Source of the DNA: Clostridia bacterium
GTDB lineage: Bacteria; Bacillota; Clostridia; Christensenellales; CAG-138
Assembly: GCA_017524445.1 (NCBI GenBank)
Contig: JAFXVP010000032.1
Span: 1-33,289 of the forward strand
Length of the DNA stretch: 33,289 nucleotides
Direction of reading: 5' to 3'
Shown here in pieces: positions 15,175 through 24,359 of the stretch. Both the position numbers and the translations under genes were made by a program. Numbering within the stretch: the stretch's first letter is position 1; each line of letters opens with the position of its first letter. The notes under the pieces are model-generated. The model was not told where the DNA came from. It was given only the letters and a program-made list of their open reading frames with translations, and ran no database searches.

Positions 15175-17106
15175 TCATTTCATCCGCATCATACGGGCGA
15201 AGCGAGCGATCAGAATTACGGCGATCAGGATGATGATGACCGCGATCGCGACGAGCAGCGAGATCCACCATTGCGACAGCGTCTGCTGTTCCTTCTGCTC
15301 CTGTTCCTGCTTGAGCTTTTCCTCATCCGTCTGCTTCTGCGGCTCCAGAATGGAGCATTTCAGCTCTTGATAGATGCTCTGCTGCTCACCGTTCTCGTCC
15401 TCGTAATACAGTTGGAAGCTGCCCCATGTATCACCATATTTGCTGCCGCCGGACAGGGTGGTGACAAAGATTGACAGGTCCTTTACCACGGAATCCTGTG
15501 GTTTGATATTGCCGAGATATGCCGATGAGCAGATCAGTCCGTCGACGCTCAGCACGCCGCGTACATTGTACAGCGGTGAAAAGCCCGTGTTGAATACGCA
15601 GATCGGCAGCACAAATGTTTCACCGCTCGTGATGCTTTCGGGAAGCTTGATCTCGTCATAACCAATCGACGCCTTCTGATAAATAGTCAGTTCATAGTGC
15701 GTGCTGTCCGAATACGTTCCGGTGCTTACGGTATCCGCATAGGTGCATAGGAAGTCCATCGCATGCCGTCCCTCGCTTGCGGAGGGCAGCGCATGCAGAT
15801 CAAAGGTAACGGTTGTCGATTCGCCCTTTCTGAGCTCACCGATCGTAACGGAATCCTGGATCCCCTTCTTGCGGATCGCTTCGTCCTCCGAGGTGTAACG
15901 AACGACAACGTTTTTCGCGTCGCGCGTGCCGGTGTTCTGAATCGTCAGCGTTGCAGTAAAGTCGTCTCCGCCGCTGACCACTTCGTTATAAACACACGAA
16001 ACGATCTCCACCTTCGGCTGCGTGATCCGAATGCGGTATTTTCCTTCCTCGGTGTATGCGCCGCCGTAGGCATCTTCATAGGTGATGATCGTCTGCACCA
16101 CAATGTCACCCTCCTGCGCGCCGGGTGCAACGGACAGAACAAAGTCCGCATCGAATGTGGCGTTGACAAGCAGCTTGTCCAGAAACTGTGCATTCAGATC
16201 GGATTTCAGCGTCAGCGCGTCACTTTCAGGGGCGATGGAAATACGGATGTTCTTGGCTTCCCGGTTTCCGACGTTTTTCAATGAAAGCTGGAAGGAAACA
16301 GTATCCCCGCCCGAAACAACGGTCGGCGAAATTGTGCAAGCGTCGATCAAAATGATAGGCTTTTTTATCGCTGCCTGACCGCCTCCGCCACCGCCTGATG
16401 AAGGTGTCTTCCCGCCGGTCACCTGCACCTGCATATTGAACGTCTGTTCGGCAGGTTCGCCCGCAGGCGTCTTGTAGGTCACATGAAGCGTGACCGTATA
16501 GGTGCCGTTGTAGTAGGTACTCTTCAAAGGAGCATTGAACTGGATCAGGTATGCGTCCATCTTTCCGGTTTTATCGTCCTTGCCCTGCGTAACGTCGTAT
16601 GTCTTTTCATATACGTCGAACTGCAGATTGGATGGCGCAAACGGTCCGTCGGAGGGGAATTCCGGAACGACACGAATGGTATTGCCCTGCGTTTTGCCGA
16701 GCAGCGGCATGATGAACTGTACCGAACCATTCGCCTGTACCGGCATATACCCGCCCGCATAGCTCTTGTCCATACCGGGATACTTCCAATAGGTGTCGAT
16801 CTTCAATGGATCGGACGATTCTTCAGTTGGTTCCGGGGTGGAAGGAGCCGCCGTCGGCTGCGTGGTCGGAGACGCTGTAGGCGCTGTTGTTGGGGACGCG
16901 GTCGGCTCCGCAGTGGGTGACGAAGTCGGTTCCGCTGTCGGCGATGCGGTCGGTTCCTCACTCGGCGGCGCGGACGGCTCCGTGCTCGGCGAAGAAGAGG
17001 GTTCCGTCGAAGCGGTCGGTTCTGGTTCGTCTCCTTCCGCGATCGCCAGCACCGGCGTCAATGCCAGTATCAGTACCAAAATCCATGCAAATACTCTGTG
17101 TTTCAT
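15175..17106 (-). CDS. Secreted, membrane-anchored CARDB-like protein with Pro/Thr/Ser-rich stalk
   Basis: 643 residues. A signal peptide (FAWILVLILALTPVLAIAEG, cleavage near 24) is followed by a low-complexity PT/PS repeat at about 29-98 (TASPTAEPTSSPTAEPT). Several immunoglobulin-like segments of the CARDB/COG1361 kind follow, with repeated wording VVSGGDTVSFQLSLKNVGN, VSGGDDFTATLTIQNTGTRD and ITSGETFVLPICVFNTG. One C-terminal membrane helix (ISLLVAIAVIIILIAVILIA) with a basic tail anchors it outside the membrane. It is the third gene of the ABC operon, 22 bp after the ATPase. Proteins of this design accompany ABC-2 exporters as extracellular partners; the substrate is unknown. Confidence 0.8.
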   Translation of the reverse strand: MKHRVFAWILVLILALTPVLAIAEGDEPEPTASTEPSSSPSTEPSAPPSEEPTASPTAEPTSSPTAEPTASPTTAPTASPTTQPTAAPSTPEPTEESSDPLKIDTYWKYPGMDKSYAGGYMPVQANGSVQFIMPLLGKTQGNTIRVVPEFPSDGPFAPSNLQFDVYEKTYDVTQGKDDKTGKMDAYLIQFNAPLKSTYYNGTYTVTLHVTYKTPAGEPAEQTFNMQVQVTGGKTPSSGGGGGGQAAIKKPIILIDACTISPTVVSGGDTVSFQLSLKNVGNREAKNIRISIAPESDALTLKSDLNAQFLDKLLVNATFDADFVLSVAPGAQEGDIVVQTIITYEDAYGGAYTEEGKYRIRITQPKVEIVSCVYNEVVSGGDDFTATLTIQNTGTRDAKNVVVRYTSEDEAIRKKGIQDSVTIGELRKGESTTVTFDLHALPSASEGRHAMDFLCTYADTVSTGTYSDSTHYELTIYQKASIGYDEIKLPESITSGETFVLPICVFNTGFSPLYNVRGVLSVDGLICSSAYLGNIKPQDSVVKDLSIFVTTLSGGSKYGDTWGSFQLYYEDENGEQQSIYQELKCSILEPQKQTDEEKLKQEQEQKEQQTLSQWWISLLVAIAVIIILIAVILIARFARMMRMK

Positions 17107-17128
17107 ACCGTTATCCTCAATTTCTGTG

Positions 17129-17767
17129 TTATAGCATTGTCATGACGCCTGCGTCCATCTCGCAGACCGTGTCGCAAAGGACCTCGATATCAGCGATATT
17201 ATGACTCGCAAGCAGGATCGTCCGTCCGTCTGTGGCAAGCGATTTGAACAGCTCGCGCATCTCGGCGACGCCGTTCTTGTCGAGACCGTTCATAGGTTCG
17301 TCGAGAATCATCAGGGACGGATCCTCCATGATCGCCTGCGCAATGCCGAGGCGCTGCCGCATGCCGAGACTGTACTTTCCGACGGGTTTAGAGCTCATCG
17401 GGTCGAGCCCCACGCGGCGGATCGTGTCGGCGATCTGCTTTAGATTGATCTTGTGCTTCAGAGACGCCAGAATTTCCAGATTCTTCAATCCCGAAAGCTG
17501 CGGCAGAAAGCCCGGCGTTTCGATGATCAGCCCGATGTCCTCGGGGAAATCGACATCCTTGCCGATCTGCTTGCCGTTCACCAGCACCTTGCCGCTGGTC
17601 GGCTGCAGAAAGCCGCAGATGCACTTGAACATGACAGTTTTGCCGGAGCCGTTGTTGCCGACGACGCCGTGGATCTTTCCCGCCTCAAAGTTGCGGTTGA
17701 TCCCTTTCAGCACCGTGTCCTGTCCGAACACTTTCACGAGATCGTGTACTTCAATTGCGTTTGTCAT
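17129..17767 (-). CDS. ABC transporter ATP-binding protein
   Basis: 212 residues, a single nucleotide-binding domain. Walker A GNNGSGKT at 37-44, Q-loop region GLIIETPGFLPQLSG, signature YSLGMRQRLGIAQAI, Walker B LMILDEP followed by the D-loop MNGLD, and H-loop LLASHN. It powers the permease encoded 12 bp upstream. The ATG follows AAAGGAGACTATCT. The wording IETPGF after the Q position is typical of the ABC-2 exporter ATPases that include bacitracin/lantibiotic self-protection systems, but the class is broad. Confidence 0.95.
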   Translation of the reverse strand: MTNAIEVHDLVKVFGQDTVLKGINRNFEAGKIHGVVGNNGSGKTVMFKCICGFLQPTSGKVLVNGKQIGKDVDFPEDIGLIIETPGFLPQLSGLKNLEILASLKHKINLKQIADTIRRVGLDPMSSKPVGKYSLGMRQRLGIAQAIMEDPSLMILDEPMNGLDKNGVAEMRELFKSLATDGRTILLASHNIADIEVLCDTVCEMDAGVMTML

Positions 17768-17779
17768 AGATAGTCTCCT

Positions 17780-19543
17780 TTATGACTGCTCCGTACCGAG
17801 GAACATAAAGTTGTACTTGCGGATTGCGACGAGAATACCCGCCATCAGCCCGGCGATCAGCACAAGAAAGATCAGATATGTCTGCCAAAGGCGCGGCAGA
17901 AGATCGTAACCGAAGTTGTGCATGTGATAGGTCGCTTGGTTCAAGGGGCTGAGCCAGCCCACCGCGACGTTCGCCTTATACATCAGCTCGTCCGGGAGGT
18001 TGAACATCTGTTTGATGAGTTCTGGGTTTAGAAGCAGACCGTAGAGCGAGAAGCCGAACGCCGCGACCACGCCCGCGCTCTTGCCGCGCAGCAGCTTCAT
18101 AAACAGCATGAGCAGCGCAAGCACGAGCGTGTACAGCAGCATCAGGAGGAAAATCGTTGCGGCGCATTGGTACGGACGCGACATCTCGAGCGTTTTGACA
18201 AGGGCAGGGAGCGCGACCGCCTTGCCCGCGCCGGAATAACCGAGGATCGCCGCCGTCTCCGACCACATATTGCCGATGAAGCTGTTCTGCATGTAGATCA
18301 GCGTCGTCGCGATCAGGATGAACACCATATAAAGAAGCGTCGCAAGAACGAGGTACACAAGCTGTCCCCACGCCCATGTCGACCGTTTCATGCACACCAG
18401 ATAATACGGTACGCCCGCACCTAAAAACGGAATGTCCGCAAAGAGCAGAACGAGCAAAAGCGAAATGAGAAGCACGGAGTTTGCGTCGCCGAAGGTCCAC
18501 ACAAACGGCTCGAACGCCTGCATCGCCGTGCCCATGTCATAGGCGAAGCTCGCCGCCTTATCGGAGAGCAGAAAGCACAGAATGAACGCAAGCGCAAACG
18601 TCAGGAGGATACGGACGTTGCCGCGCCACATGCGGAAGTTGTACCGCACAACCGCCCACACCTGCGACAGCGTATAAAGAACGGGATTCTGCTGTTTCAC
18701 CGCTTTCGGCTTTGCCTGTGCAATGCGCTTTTCAAGCAGCTTTTGCGAGAAGCTCTGCGCGGCGTAATGGTGCTTCTGCCGTTTGTCGTCGCGGAGCTCC
18801 GTCTGCACGGTCATGTAAAAGACAAGCTGCAGGATCAGCGTAAGCATGAAAAGCGTCAGCGCCGCGCTCTTGCCCTCAAGCGGCCACGCGCCCTGCATCG
18901 TCAGATAGTTTTTCGGGTTCAGCATGAACGTCGTACGGAAGTAGCGCTCCTGCAGAATGATCAAAACATAGTAGAAGATAAACGGCGCGGCATACGCAAG
19001 GTACACGTTCTGCGTGAGCGAGGAGCACAAAAGTCCTACGCTTGCCCACATCGCGCCGGAAAGAAAGAACAGAAAGCAGCGCAGGACGATGTCCGGGATC
19101 TTGGATTCGACCGCGTACTCGCCGTACACCTCCATCGGCGAGAACACAAGCATGAAAATGCCGAGCGTGACGAGAATGCCGAGCACCAGTGCAAGCCCGC
19201 CCGAGACCGCCGCGCCGATCCCTTTTCCGAGGATGTAGCGCGTGACGCTCGTGCGCGTCAGATACGGTTTTAGATAGCCGGATTTCACGTCGTCGGTAAA
19301 CGCGGTGGTGTAGGGGATCGCGGCATGGATCGGGACGGCAAACAGGATGATATCGCTTCCGAGCGCGTTCAAGAGCAGCTCACGATGATAACCGTACAGC
19401 ACATGCCGTTCCTCCATGCGAAACACGGAAAGCGCGTCCGAAAACGCGCCGATCAGAAGGCACAGTACCATGCCGCCGAACGCGATCAAAAACGACCGCC
19501 CGAATATTGCTCTTTTGATGTCACCGCAAATCTGCTTCATCAT
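17780..19543 (-). CDS. ABC-2 type transporter permease, large
   Basis: 587 residues with about twelve hydrophobic segments in two sets: roughly residues 18-300, then a charged linker around 255-290 (RDDKRQKHHYAAQSFSQK), and a second membrane set from about 310 onwards. This looks like two ABC-2 permease halves in one chain. It starts at MMKQICGDIKRAIFGR, with GAGAGGATGA just before the paired ATGs (19543 and 19540). It is first in the operon with the ATPase and the CARDB-like protein, and its promoter carries the shared response-regulator site (19569-19622). Substrate unknown; an antimicrobial-peptide or lipid role is plausible from the two-component context. Confidence 0.88.
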   Translation of the reverse strand: MMKQICGDIKRAIFGRSFLIAFGGMVLCLLIGAFSDALSVFRMEERHVLYGYHRELLLNALGSDIILFAVPIHAAIPYTTAFTDDVKSGYLKPYLTRTSVTRYILGKGIGAAVSGGLALVLGILVTLGIFMLVFSPMEVYGEYAVESKIPDIVLRCFLFFLSGAMWASVGLLCSSLTQNVYLAYAAPFIFYYVLIILQERYFRTTFMLNPKNYLTMQGAWPLEGKSAALTLFMLTLILQLVFYMTVQTELRDDKRQKHHYAAQSFSQKLLEKRIAQAKPKAVKQQNPVLYTLSQVWAVVRYNFRMWRGNVRILLTFALAFILCFLLSDKAASFAYDMGTAMQAFEPFVWTFGDANSVLLISLLLVLLFADIPFLGAGVPYYLVCMKRSTWAWGQLVYLVLATLLYMVFILIATTLIYMQNSFIGNMWSETAAILGYSGAGKAVALPALVKTLEMSRPYQCAATIFLLMLLYTLVLALLMLFMKLLRGKSAGVVAAFGFSLYGLLLNPELIKQMFNLPDELMYKANVAVGWLSPLNQATYHMHNFGYDLLPRLWQTYLIFLVLIAGLMAGILVAIRKYNFMFLGTEQS

Positions 19544-19568
19544 TCATCCTCTCTATTTCTTCATCTCA

Positions 19569-19622
19569 ATCATACCTTTCTTTGCATAAAATGTTGTTTT
19601 CAAACTGTAATGGAAATGTAAT
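19569..19622 (-). promoter_or_regulatory. Response-regulator-type promoter of the ABC operon
   Basis: Minus strand: ATTAC half-sites at 19622-19618 and 19611-19607 (11 bp apart), then 32 bp, then TATGAT (19574-19569). No -35 hexamer is recognisable, which suggests activator dependence. Same layout as four other promoters in the window. Confidence 0.7.
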
Positions 19623-19640
19623 CATTTCGGTTTTCAACAT

Positions 19641-19678
19641 AAAAAAACCGCATCGTTCTGCTTTGCAAAACGATGCGG
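19641..19678 (-). terminator. Terminator after the lipoprotein A-B-C operon
   Basis: Perfect 10-bp stem CCGCATCGTT/AACGATGCGG (19678-19669 with 19657-19648), then seven T on the minus strand (19647-19641). It separates the lipoprotein operon from the ABC operon. Confidence 0.9.
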
Positions 19679-19700
19679 AAATACTGTTTTGAGTTTTATA

Positions 19701-21257
19701 TCAATACCCCTGCTGCGGATCGATGATGCTGCCGTCGACGGCGTTGACGATCAGAAGCGGCTGCCGTTCGGTTTCGCGTGAATTGACGGAACCGTAGAAG
19801 CACCAGACCGGCGCAAGGATACCGCGTGTATAGGAATCTTTGTCGATGATGCGCCACAGGCACAGCCGCATCCGGTCGATACGAATTGAAAAATCTATGT
19901 CGCTGTTGATGCTGAAATACTTGATCGGGAGCATTTTCCGAAAGATCGCGTCAATCTCCGAAAAAGGCAGCAGCGCCGCGTGATCGGTCTCGACCTCGGC
20001 GGGCTTCAACGGTCCCACCCATTCGACTGACAGGATACCACTGTCGTCCACGGCGATCTCCAGCACTTCATAGCTCCATTCGCGTCCGTATTCCGCATCG
20101 TCGATTACGCTCTGCGACGATCCGAAATATCCCTCCACGGGCACACCGTTCACCTCGCGCAAAAATCGCACGGAATACGCCTGCCGCTCCGGCGAATACG
20201 ATGCGTACGCTTCCTCGGCGTCCTGCCATTCCGGAGATACACGCTGCCGGTTCGTAAAGAGCGCGATCGAATCGAACCGCATTTCGGTCACACCGCATTC
20301 CCGCAAAAGTGCCTCCGCCTGTTCGCGCGCCGCCTTCGGCGTGACGGAAAGCAACAGCGTTTCCGGCTCGTTCCAGCCGGGGATCGTGATGTCGGGGAAC
20401 GCCGCGGGCTCGTCGCTTTCGCTCTCGCGCGTTACGTCCCAGATCAGCGTCCCGCTTGCATAGCTTCCGAGCAGATCTCCGCCCTCACGAACGTAGGTCA
20501 GCCGCGAACCGCTTTGCGGATTAAACCCCTGCACGTTGCCCTGCTCGTCTACGAAGGTATCCACGCCGTCATTCGTATAGTCAGCGTCGTTGTATACCGA
20601 AAAATGCCTTCCGCCATTGGAGGTAAACGGCTCGCTCAATACGCTCAATGCGTCCATCGTGCCGCGCTGCTTGCCCTGAAAGGTCATCTCGGCTTTGTGC
20701 AGCGTGCCGTCCGAGGAGATCAACTCCACCTCGTCCGGCGCGTCGACGAGCGCTTTTTGCAGGTTCTCCATGTCCCGCAGCCGCCATGCAAGCTCTCCGT
20801 CGTCGTCCGGGACGCCCTTTTCCCGCAGGGCTTCGATCTCCCGCATGTTCTGTTCCATTTGGTCTCGGATCGCATACTTCGGCGTCTCGGTAGGGTATTC
20901 ATACATCGTCACATCGCCGCAGAGCCGGTTGAAGAATGCGGAAACCGTTTCCTGCGAAAACCGATCCGCTTCCACAAACAGCAGCGGAAGCCCTTCCGTA
21001 TCCGGCAGAATGACAGGAGCTTCGCCGGTCACTGTGAGTTTTTTCGTTTCGTCCGTAAATGAGACCGAAAAGACCTCCGGACAGCCGAGCTGCTCTTTAA
21101 GAGCAGTTCCGACCGGTGCAGGCGCGCTCGTTTCCTTTGCTTTCTCGATCATCGCCTCATTGTCCTTGCCGATCACGACCGGCTCGTCCGGCGTCGGCTG
21201 ACAGGCGCAAAGAAGGAGAAGCGCTGCAAGAAGGATGATACAAATATGCTTTTTCAT
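19701..21257 (-). CDS. Lipoprotein A, DUF6034-like paralogue family
   Basis: 518 residues. Lipoprotein signal MKKHICIILLAALLLLCAC with the lipidated Cys followed by QPTPDEPVV, so it is anchored outside the membrane. The body has no catalytic motif I recognise. Shared with its three paralogues: a PFSEIDAIF-type segment near residue 440, an aromatic segment ending LAPVWCFYG, and a C-terminus LLIVNAVDGSIIDPQQGY. I think this is the family annotated DUF6034 in Clostridia, but cannot confirm it. The ATG follows GGGAAAGGATCTTGTC. Last of three co-oriented lipoprotein genes, before a strong terminator. Confidence 0.85.
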   Translation of the reverse strand: MKKHICIILLAALLLLCACQPTPDEPVVIGKDNEAMIEKAKETSAPAPVGTALKEQLGCPEVFSVSFTDETKKLTVTGEAPVILPDTEGLPLLFVEADRFSQETVSAFFNRLCGDVTMYEYPTETPKYAIRDQMEQNMREIEALREKGVPDDDGELAWRLRDMENLQKALVDAPDEVELISSDGTLHKAEMTFQGKQRGTMDALSVLSEPFTSNGGRHFSVYNDADYTNDGVDTFVDEQGNVQGFNPQSGSRLTYVREGGDLLGSYASGTLIWDVTRESESDEPAAFPDITIPGWNEPETLLLSVTPKAAREQAEALLRECGVTEMRFDSIALFTNRQRVSPEWQDAEEAYASYSPERQAYSVRFLREVNGVPVEGYFGSSQSVIDDAEYGREWSYEVLEIAVDDSGILSVEWVGPLKPAEVETDHAALLPFSEIDAIFRKMLPIKYFSINSDIDFSIRIDRMRLCLWRIIDKDSYTRGILAPVWCFYGSVNSRETERQPLLIVNAVDGSIIDPQQGY

Positions 21258-21275
21258 GACAAGATCCTTTCCCGC

Positions 21276-22721
21276 TCAATACCCGAGCATCGGGTCGATG
21301 ATCGTCCCGTCGATCGCATTGATGCAAAGCAGGATCGCATCGCCCTCGTAATATCGGTTTCCGCTGCCGAGTCCGTAATGAGAATAGGTCGGTTCTCCGT
21401 CGCCGCCGTCCTTATCGTAGCTTGTGCGAAGAACAGTTCCGTAGAAAATCCACGCCGGAATCAAAAAACCGTCCTTCCCCGTGACGTTATCCTGTTCCCG
21501 GATACGGATCAATTCAAGGTCCACGTGCCCGACGTTCAGATCAATCTCAATGCGATCAATCGCCGGATTCCTCGGATCCGTATATTGCAGATAGACCACG
21601 CGAAACATTTTCTCCGCGATGGCCTTTACCTCGGAAAACGGCATGAGGTTACAGGATTCGGAAACGGTTTCGCCGGTTGTCATCGGTTCGAGCCAGTCCA
21701 ACGACACAATGCCGTCCCTGTCGATGACGATCCAAAAGCTCTCCTCTCGCCAGGGCCTGGCATACGTCTCGCTGCTCTCCCATGCATCCGAAACATCCGT
21801 TGCAACGGGGACGCCGCCGAATGTACGCTGACATTGGATTGCCAGCGCATAATGACTCGCATCCGCTACGATTCCGTCGACATTTCCTCTCTGTTCATCG
21901 TCGATCAGATAGACGCGTTTGATTCGGAATGGTTCGCTGGTCGCTTCAAGCAGGGTGTTTACCTCTGCTGCCGCTTCCGCATAAGTCATGCCGAGCTTTT
22001 CCGGCAATTCGGAATCGGCGGTTATTTCGCGCGCATTGCACATCGTATACGGCGGCGTATTATGACGATCATACCGAAAAACGGATTCCCTGTCATCTGC
22101 CGACCAGATCATAAAATCACGGTCCTTAGAGTAAGCATCCGCACAGTTGACGATTCTGTCTCCATTCTGATTCGGATAAAAGCTCCCGTCCGCCACCGTG
22201 GGCGTCGGAACCGCCTCGGCAAACGGCGCGGAATTATATGCTTCCTTCAGCTGCTCGATATGCTCCCTCCATTCCTCTTCGGTGATATCGGCGTCCTTGT
22301 AGCTGCCGTCGTCCAGCATCTGTATCGCCTGCTGAAGCGCCTCTTCGTAATCTTCTTTCGTCGGCATTTTCTTCTGCGGCTGCGTCATCAGGGTATCTCC
22401 GTCTGCGAGAAGTGCAAACAGCCGCTTTACCGCTTCCTGCTCGTAGCCGCACGCGCGGACCCGCGCGATCGGCATCGGCACGTCCGGCGCCGTCACCGCC
22501 GCGTCGACGTGTACAGTCAGCGTGCCTTCCTCGTAATCGTATTGATACCGCTTCGGGACCTCCGGCGGCGTATAGCTTTCTTCCGGCGGCAGCGTCGCCG
22601 AACCCTTCTCGATCATCAGGTCCTGATCCTTTTGCAGCACCACCGGCTCGTCCGGCGTCGGCTGACAGGCGCAGAGGAGCAAAAGCGCTGCAAGAAGAAT
22701 AATACAAATATGCTTTTTCAT
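21276..22721 (-). CDS. Lipoprotein B, paralogue of A, C and D
   Basis: 481 residues with the same signal peptide (MKKHICIILLAALLLLCAC, then QPTPDEPVV). Conserved late segments: LMPFSEVKAIAEKMF, the long helix IDLNVGHVDLELIRIREQD, LIPAWIFYG, and the terminal INAIDGTIIDPMLGY. The middle is highly diverged from A and C, while the first 24 codons are nearly identical at DNA level. It lies 18 bp after the stop of... lipoprotein A starts 18 bp beyond its own stop, and its start is 11 bp after the stop of lipoprotein C, so the three form one transcript. Ribosome site AAGAGG. Confidence 0.85.
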   Translation of the reverse strand: MKKHICIILLAALLLLCACQPTPDEPVVLQKDQDLMIEKGSATLPPEESYTPPEVPKRYQYDYEEGTLTVHVDAAVTAPDVPMPIARVRACGYEQEAVKRLFALLADGDTLMTQPQKKMPTKEDYEEALQQAIQMLDDGSYKDADITEEEWREHIEQLKEAYNSAPFAEAVPTPTVADGSFYPNQNGDRIVNCADAYSKDRDFMIWSADDRESVFRYDRHNTPPYTMCNAREITADSELPEKLGMTYAEAAAEVNTLLEATSEPFRIKRVYLIDDEQRGNVDGIVADASHYALAIQCQRTFGGVPVATDVSDAWESSETYARPWREESFWIVIDRDGIVSLDWLEPMTTGETVSESCNLMPFSEVKAIAEKMFRVVYLQYTDPRNPAIDRIEIDLNVGHVDLELIRIREQDNVTGKDGFLIPAWIFYGTVLRTSYDKDGGDGEPTYSHYGLGSGNRYYEGDAILLCINAIDGTIIDPMLGY

Positions 22722-22732
22722 GGCGATACCTC

Positions 22733-24265
22733 TTATTCGCCCGGAACGGGCTCCGGAATTGCATCTTCGGGAATCACGACCGTGCCGTCCACGGCGTTGA
22801 TGATGATTGCATCGTGCGACATGCCGCGATCGTTTCGGGTTGCCGCACGTCCCTCGGGCGTCCGTTCAAACAGTCCGTCAAACAGAACGACCCAGCACGG
22901 CACCTCGTAATAGTCGTCCGAGTCCGGTACGCGCAGTGTCTGCGTCATCAGCACCATCTGGTAGATCTCGATGTCGAACGTGCGCATATCGTCTCCCATC
23001 GCCCAGCCCGGATAGGAAACGGACAGCGTGTTTTCAACAATGCGCTGAATATCCGCAAACGGAAGCAGCTCGACGTTCGGATTCACCTCCCGGAGCACCG
23101 TCTTCTGTCCACTGTAAACAAAGTATTCGATGCCGTATTCGTCGATAAAGACCTCGATCTCTTCATTCCGGATCGGTTTGTTCACCGAATAGCCGTCGCT
23201 TGATCCGAAATCCAGATTATCGCTCACCCGAAACGGTACATCAATCAGCGGGTACCCGAAGCTGCGCGAAAGCTGAAAGCCCCATCCGCCGGAAACATTG
23301 TCGGTTTGCGTTTCCGAGGTATCGAGCAGCGTTGCACGTTCCGCATAACGGATTTCAAAGCCGTTCAATCCGAGCCGATCGAGTCCTTTTTTCAGCGTTG
23401 CTTCGGCGTCCTCCTGCGACAAAGCAGCATCCATCCAAAGCTTATCGTTTCCGAATCCGGGATCGTTCAGATCCTTTTGATATTGCGTTTCATAATATAC
23501 ATATCCGTAACGCTTACAGCGGTTGGAGATCTGCAGTACATTCGATACGTCCCCGACAAATGTTGTGATCGTGGCGGATTCTCCGTTTTCAAGTCGGTAG
23601 CCCGCCTGCTGCCCGATACGGTAGCTGCTGTAATCCGAGACCGGAACGGCGTCGAGCGTGTCCGGCGCGTGTTTGATCTCGTTCATATACCAATCCGTTG
23701 TTTTTTTGACTTCCTCCGGATCGTAGCCCGTCTCGTCCCGGTCTTCCTGCTTGCCGGTCGCAACCCATTCTTCCCAGTCCGCGACGTCGTCGAGGTATCG
23801 CTGCAGCTCGTCCTGCAGCTCCTGTTTTGTTTTGGCTTCGATCAGTTCCAGTTCGACCGGCTTCGGCAGCAGGATTTCGGCAAACCGGATTACCTGCTCC
23901 TCCGTAAACGGCTCCGCCTTCGTACGGTAAGCGGGATACTGCCCGTCCGCGCGCGTCTCCACATCCGCATGAATGGAAAGCGTGGCATGCTCGCGGAGCC
24001 TGATCCCGTCCTCGTCCCAGCGATCCGGGAAGATCTGCTGCCGAATCGGTGCGGCGGTCGGTTCGCTTGCGGGCTCGGATTCCGGCGCTGCGGACGCGTT
24101 TTCATGCAGCGACACCGTAACGGTGACCGGCTCCGGCGTCGCGTACAGCTTCTGTTCCAGAACATTATCGCCCTTGTTGATGACGATCTCCGTTTCCGGC
24201 GTCGGCTGACAGGCGCAGAGGAGCAAAAGCGCTGCAAGAAGAATAATACAAATATGCTTTTTCAT
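22733..24265 (-). CDS. Lipoprotein C, first gene of the lipoprotein trio
   Basis: 510 residues from the ATG at 24265, which follows AAAAAGGAGTGATTTC. The frame is open to 24331 but that upstream part overlaps the promoter. Same lipoprotein signal as A and B, then QPTPETEIVINKGDN. Conserved LLPFADIQRIVENTL, a following amphipathic segment, VPCWVVLFDG, and the terminal INAVDGTVVIPED with an extra Pro-rich tail ending VPGE. A Glu/Pro/Ala-rich stretch after residue 50 looks like a flexible linker. It lies just after the first histidine kinase gene, with its own regulator-type promoter overlapping the kinase 3' end. Confidence 0.85.
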   Translation of the reverse strand: MKKHICIILLAALLLLCACQPTPETEIVINKGDNVLEQKLYATPEPVTVTVSLHENASAAPESEPASEPTAAPIRQQIFPDRWDEDGIRLREHATLSIHADVETRADGQYPAYRTKAEPFTEEQVIRFAEILLPKPVELELIEAKTKQELQDELQRYLDDVADWEEWVATGKQEDRDETGYDPEEVKKTTDWYMNEIKHAPDTLDAVPVSDYSSYRIGQQAGYRLENGESATITTFVGDVSNVLQISNRCKRYGYVYYETQYQKDLNDPGFGNDKLWMDAALSQEDAEATLKKGLDRLGLNGFEIRYAERATLLDTSETQTDNVSGGWGFQLSRSFGYPLIDVPFRVSDNLDFGSSDGYSVNKPIRNEEIEVFIDEYGIEYFVYSGQKTVLREVNPNVELLPFADIQRIVENTLSVSYPGWAMGDDMRTFDIEIYQMVLMTQTLRVPDSDDYYEVPCWVVLFDGLFERTPEGRAATRNDRGMSHDAIIINAVDGTVVIPEDAIPEPVPGE

Positions 24266-24296
24266 GAAATCACTCCTTTTTCGGTTTCCTGCATCA

Positions 24297-24350
24297 AGCA
24301 TACCGAAAGGCGGCACGAAAAACCTCACCAAAGTGTAATGAAACTGTAAT
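24297..24350 (-). promoter_or_regulatory. Response-regulator-type promoter of lipoproteins C-B-A
   Basis: Minus strand: ATTAC at 24350-24346 and 24339-24335, 11 bp apart, then 32 bp, then TATGCT (24302-24297). No -35 box. It begins directly at the end of the upstream kinase gene, so the lipoproteins can be read from here or by read-through. Confidence 0.7.
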
Positions 24351-24359
24351 CAAGTTGTG

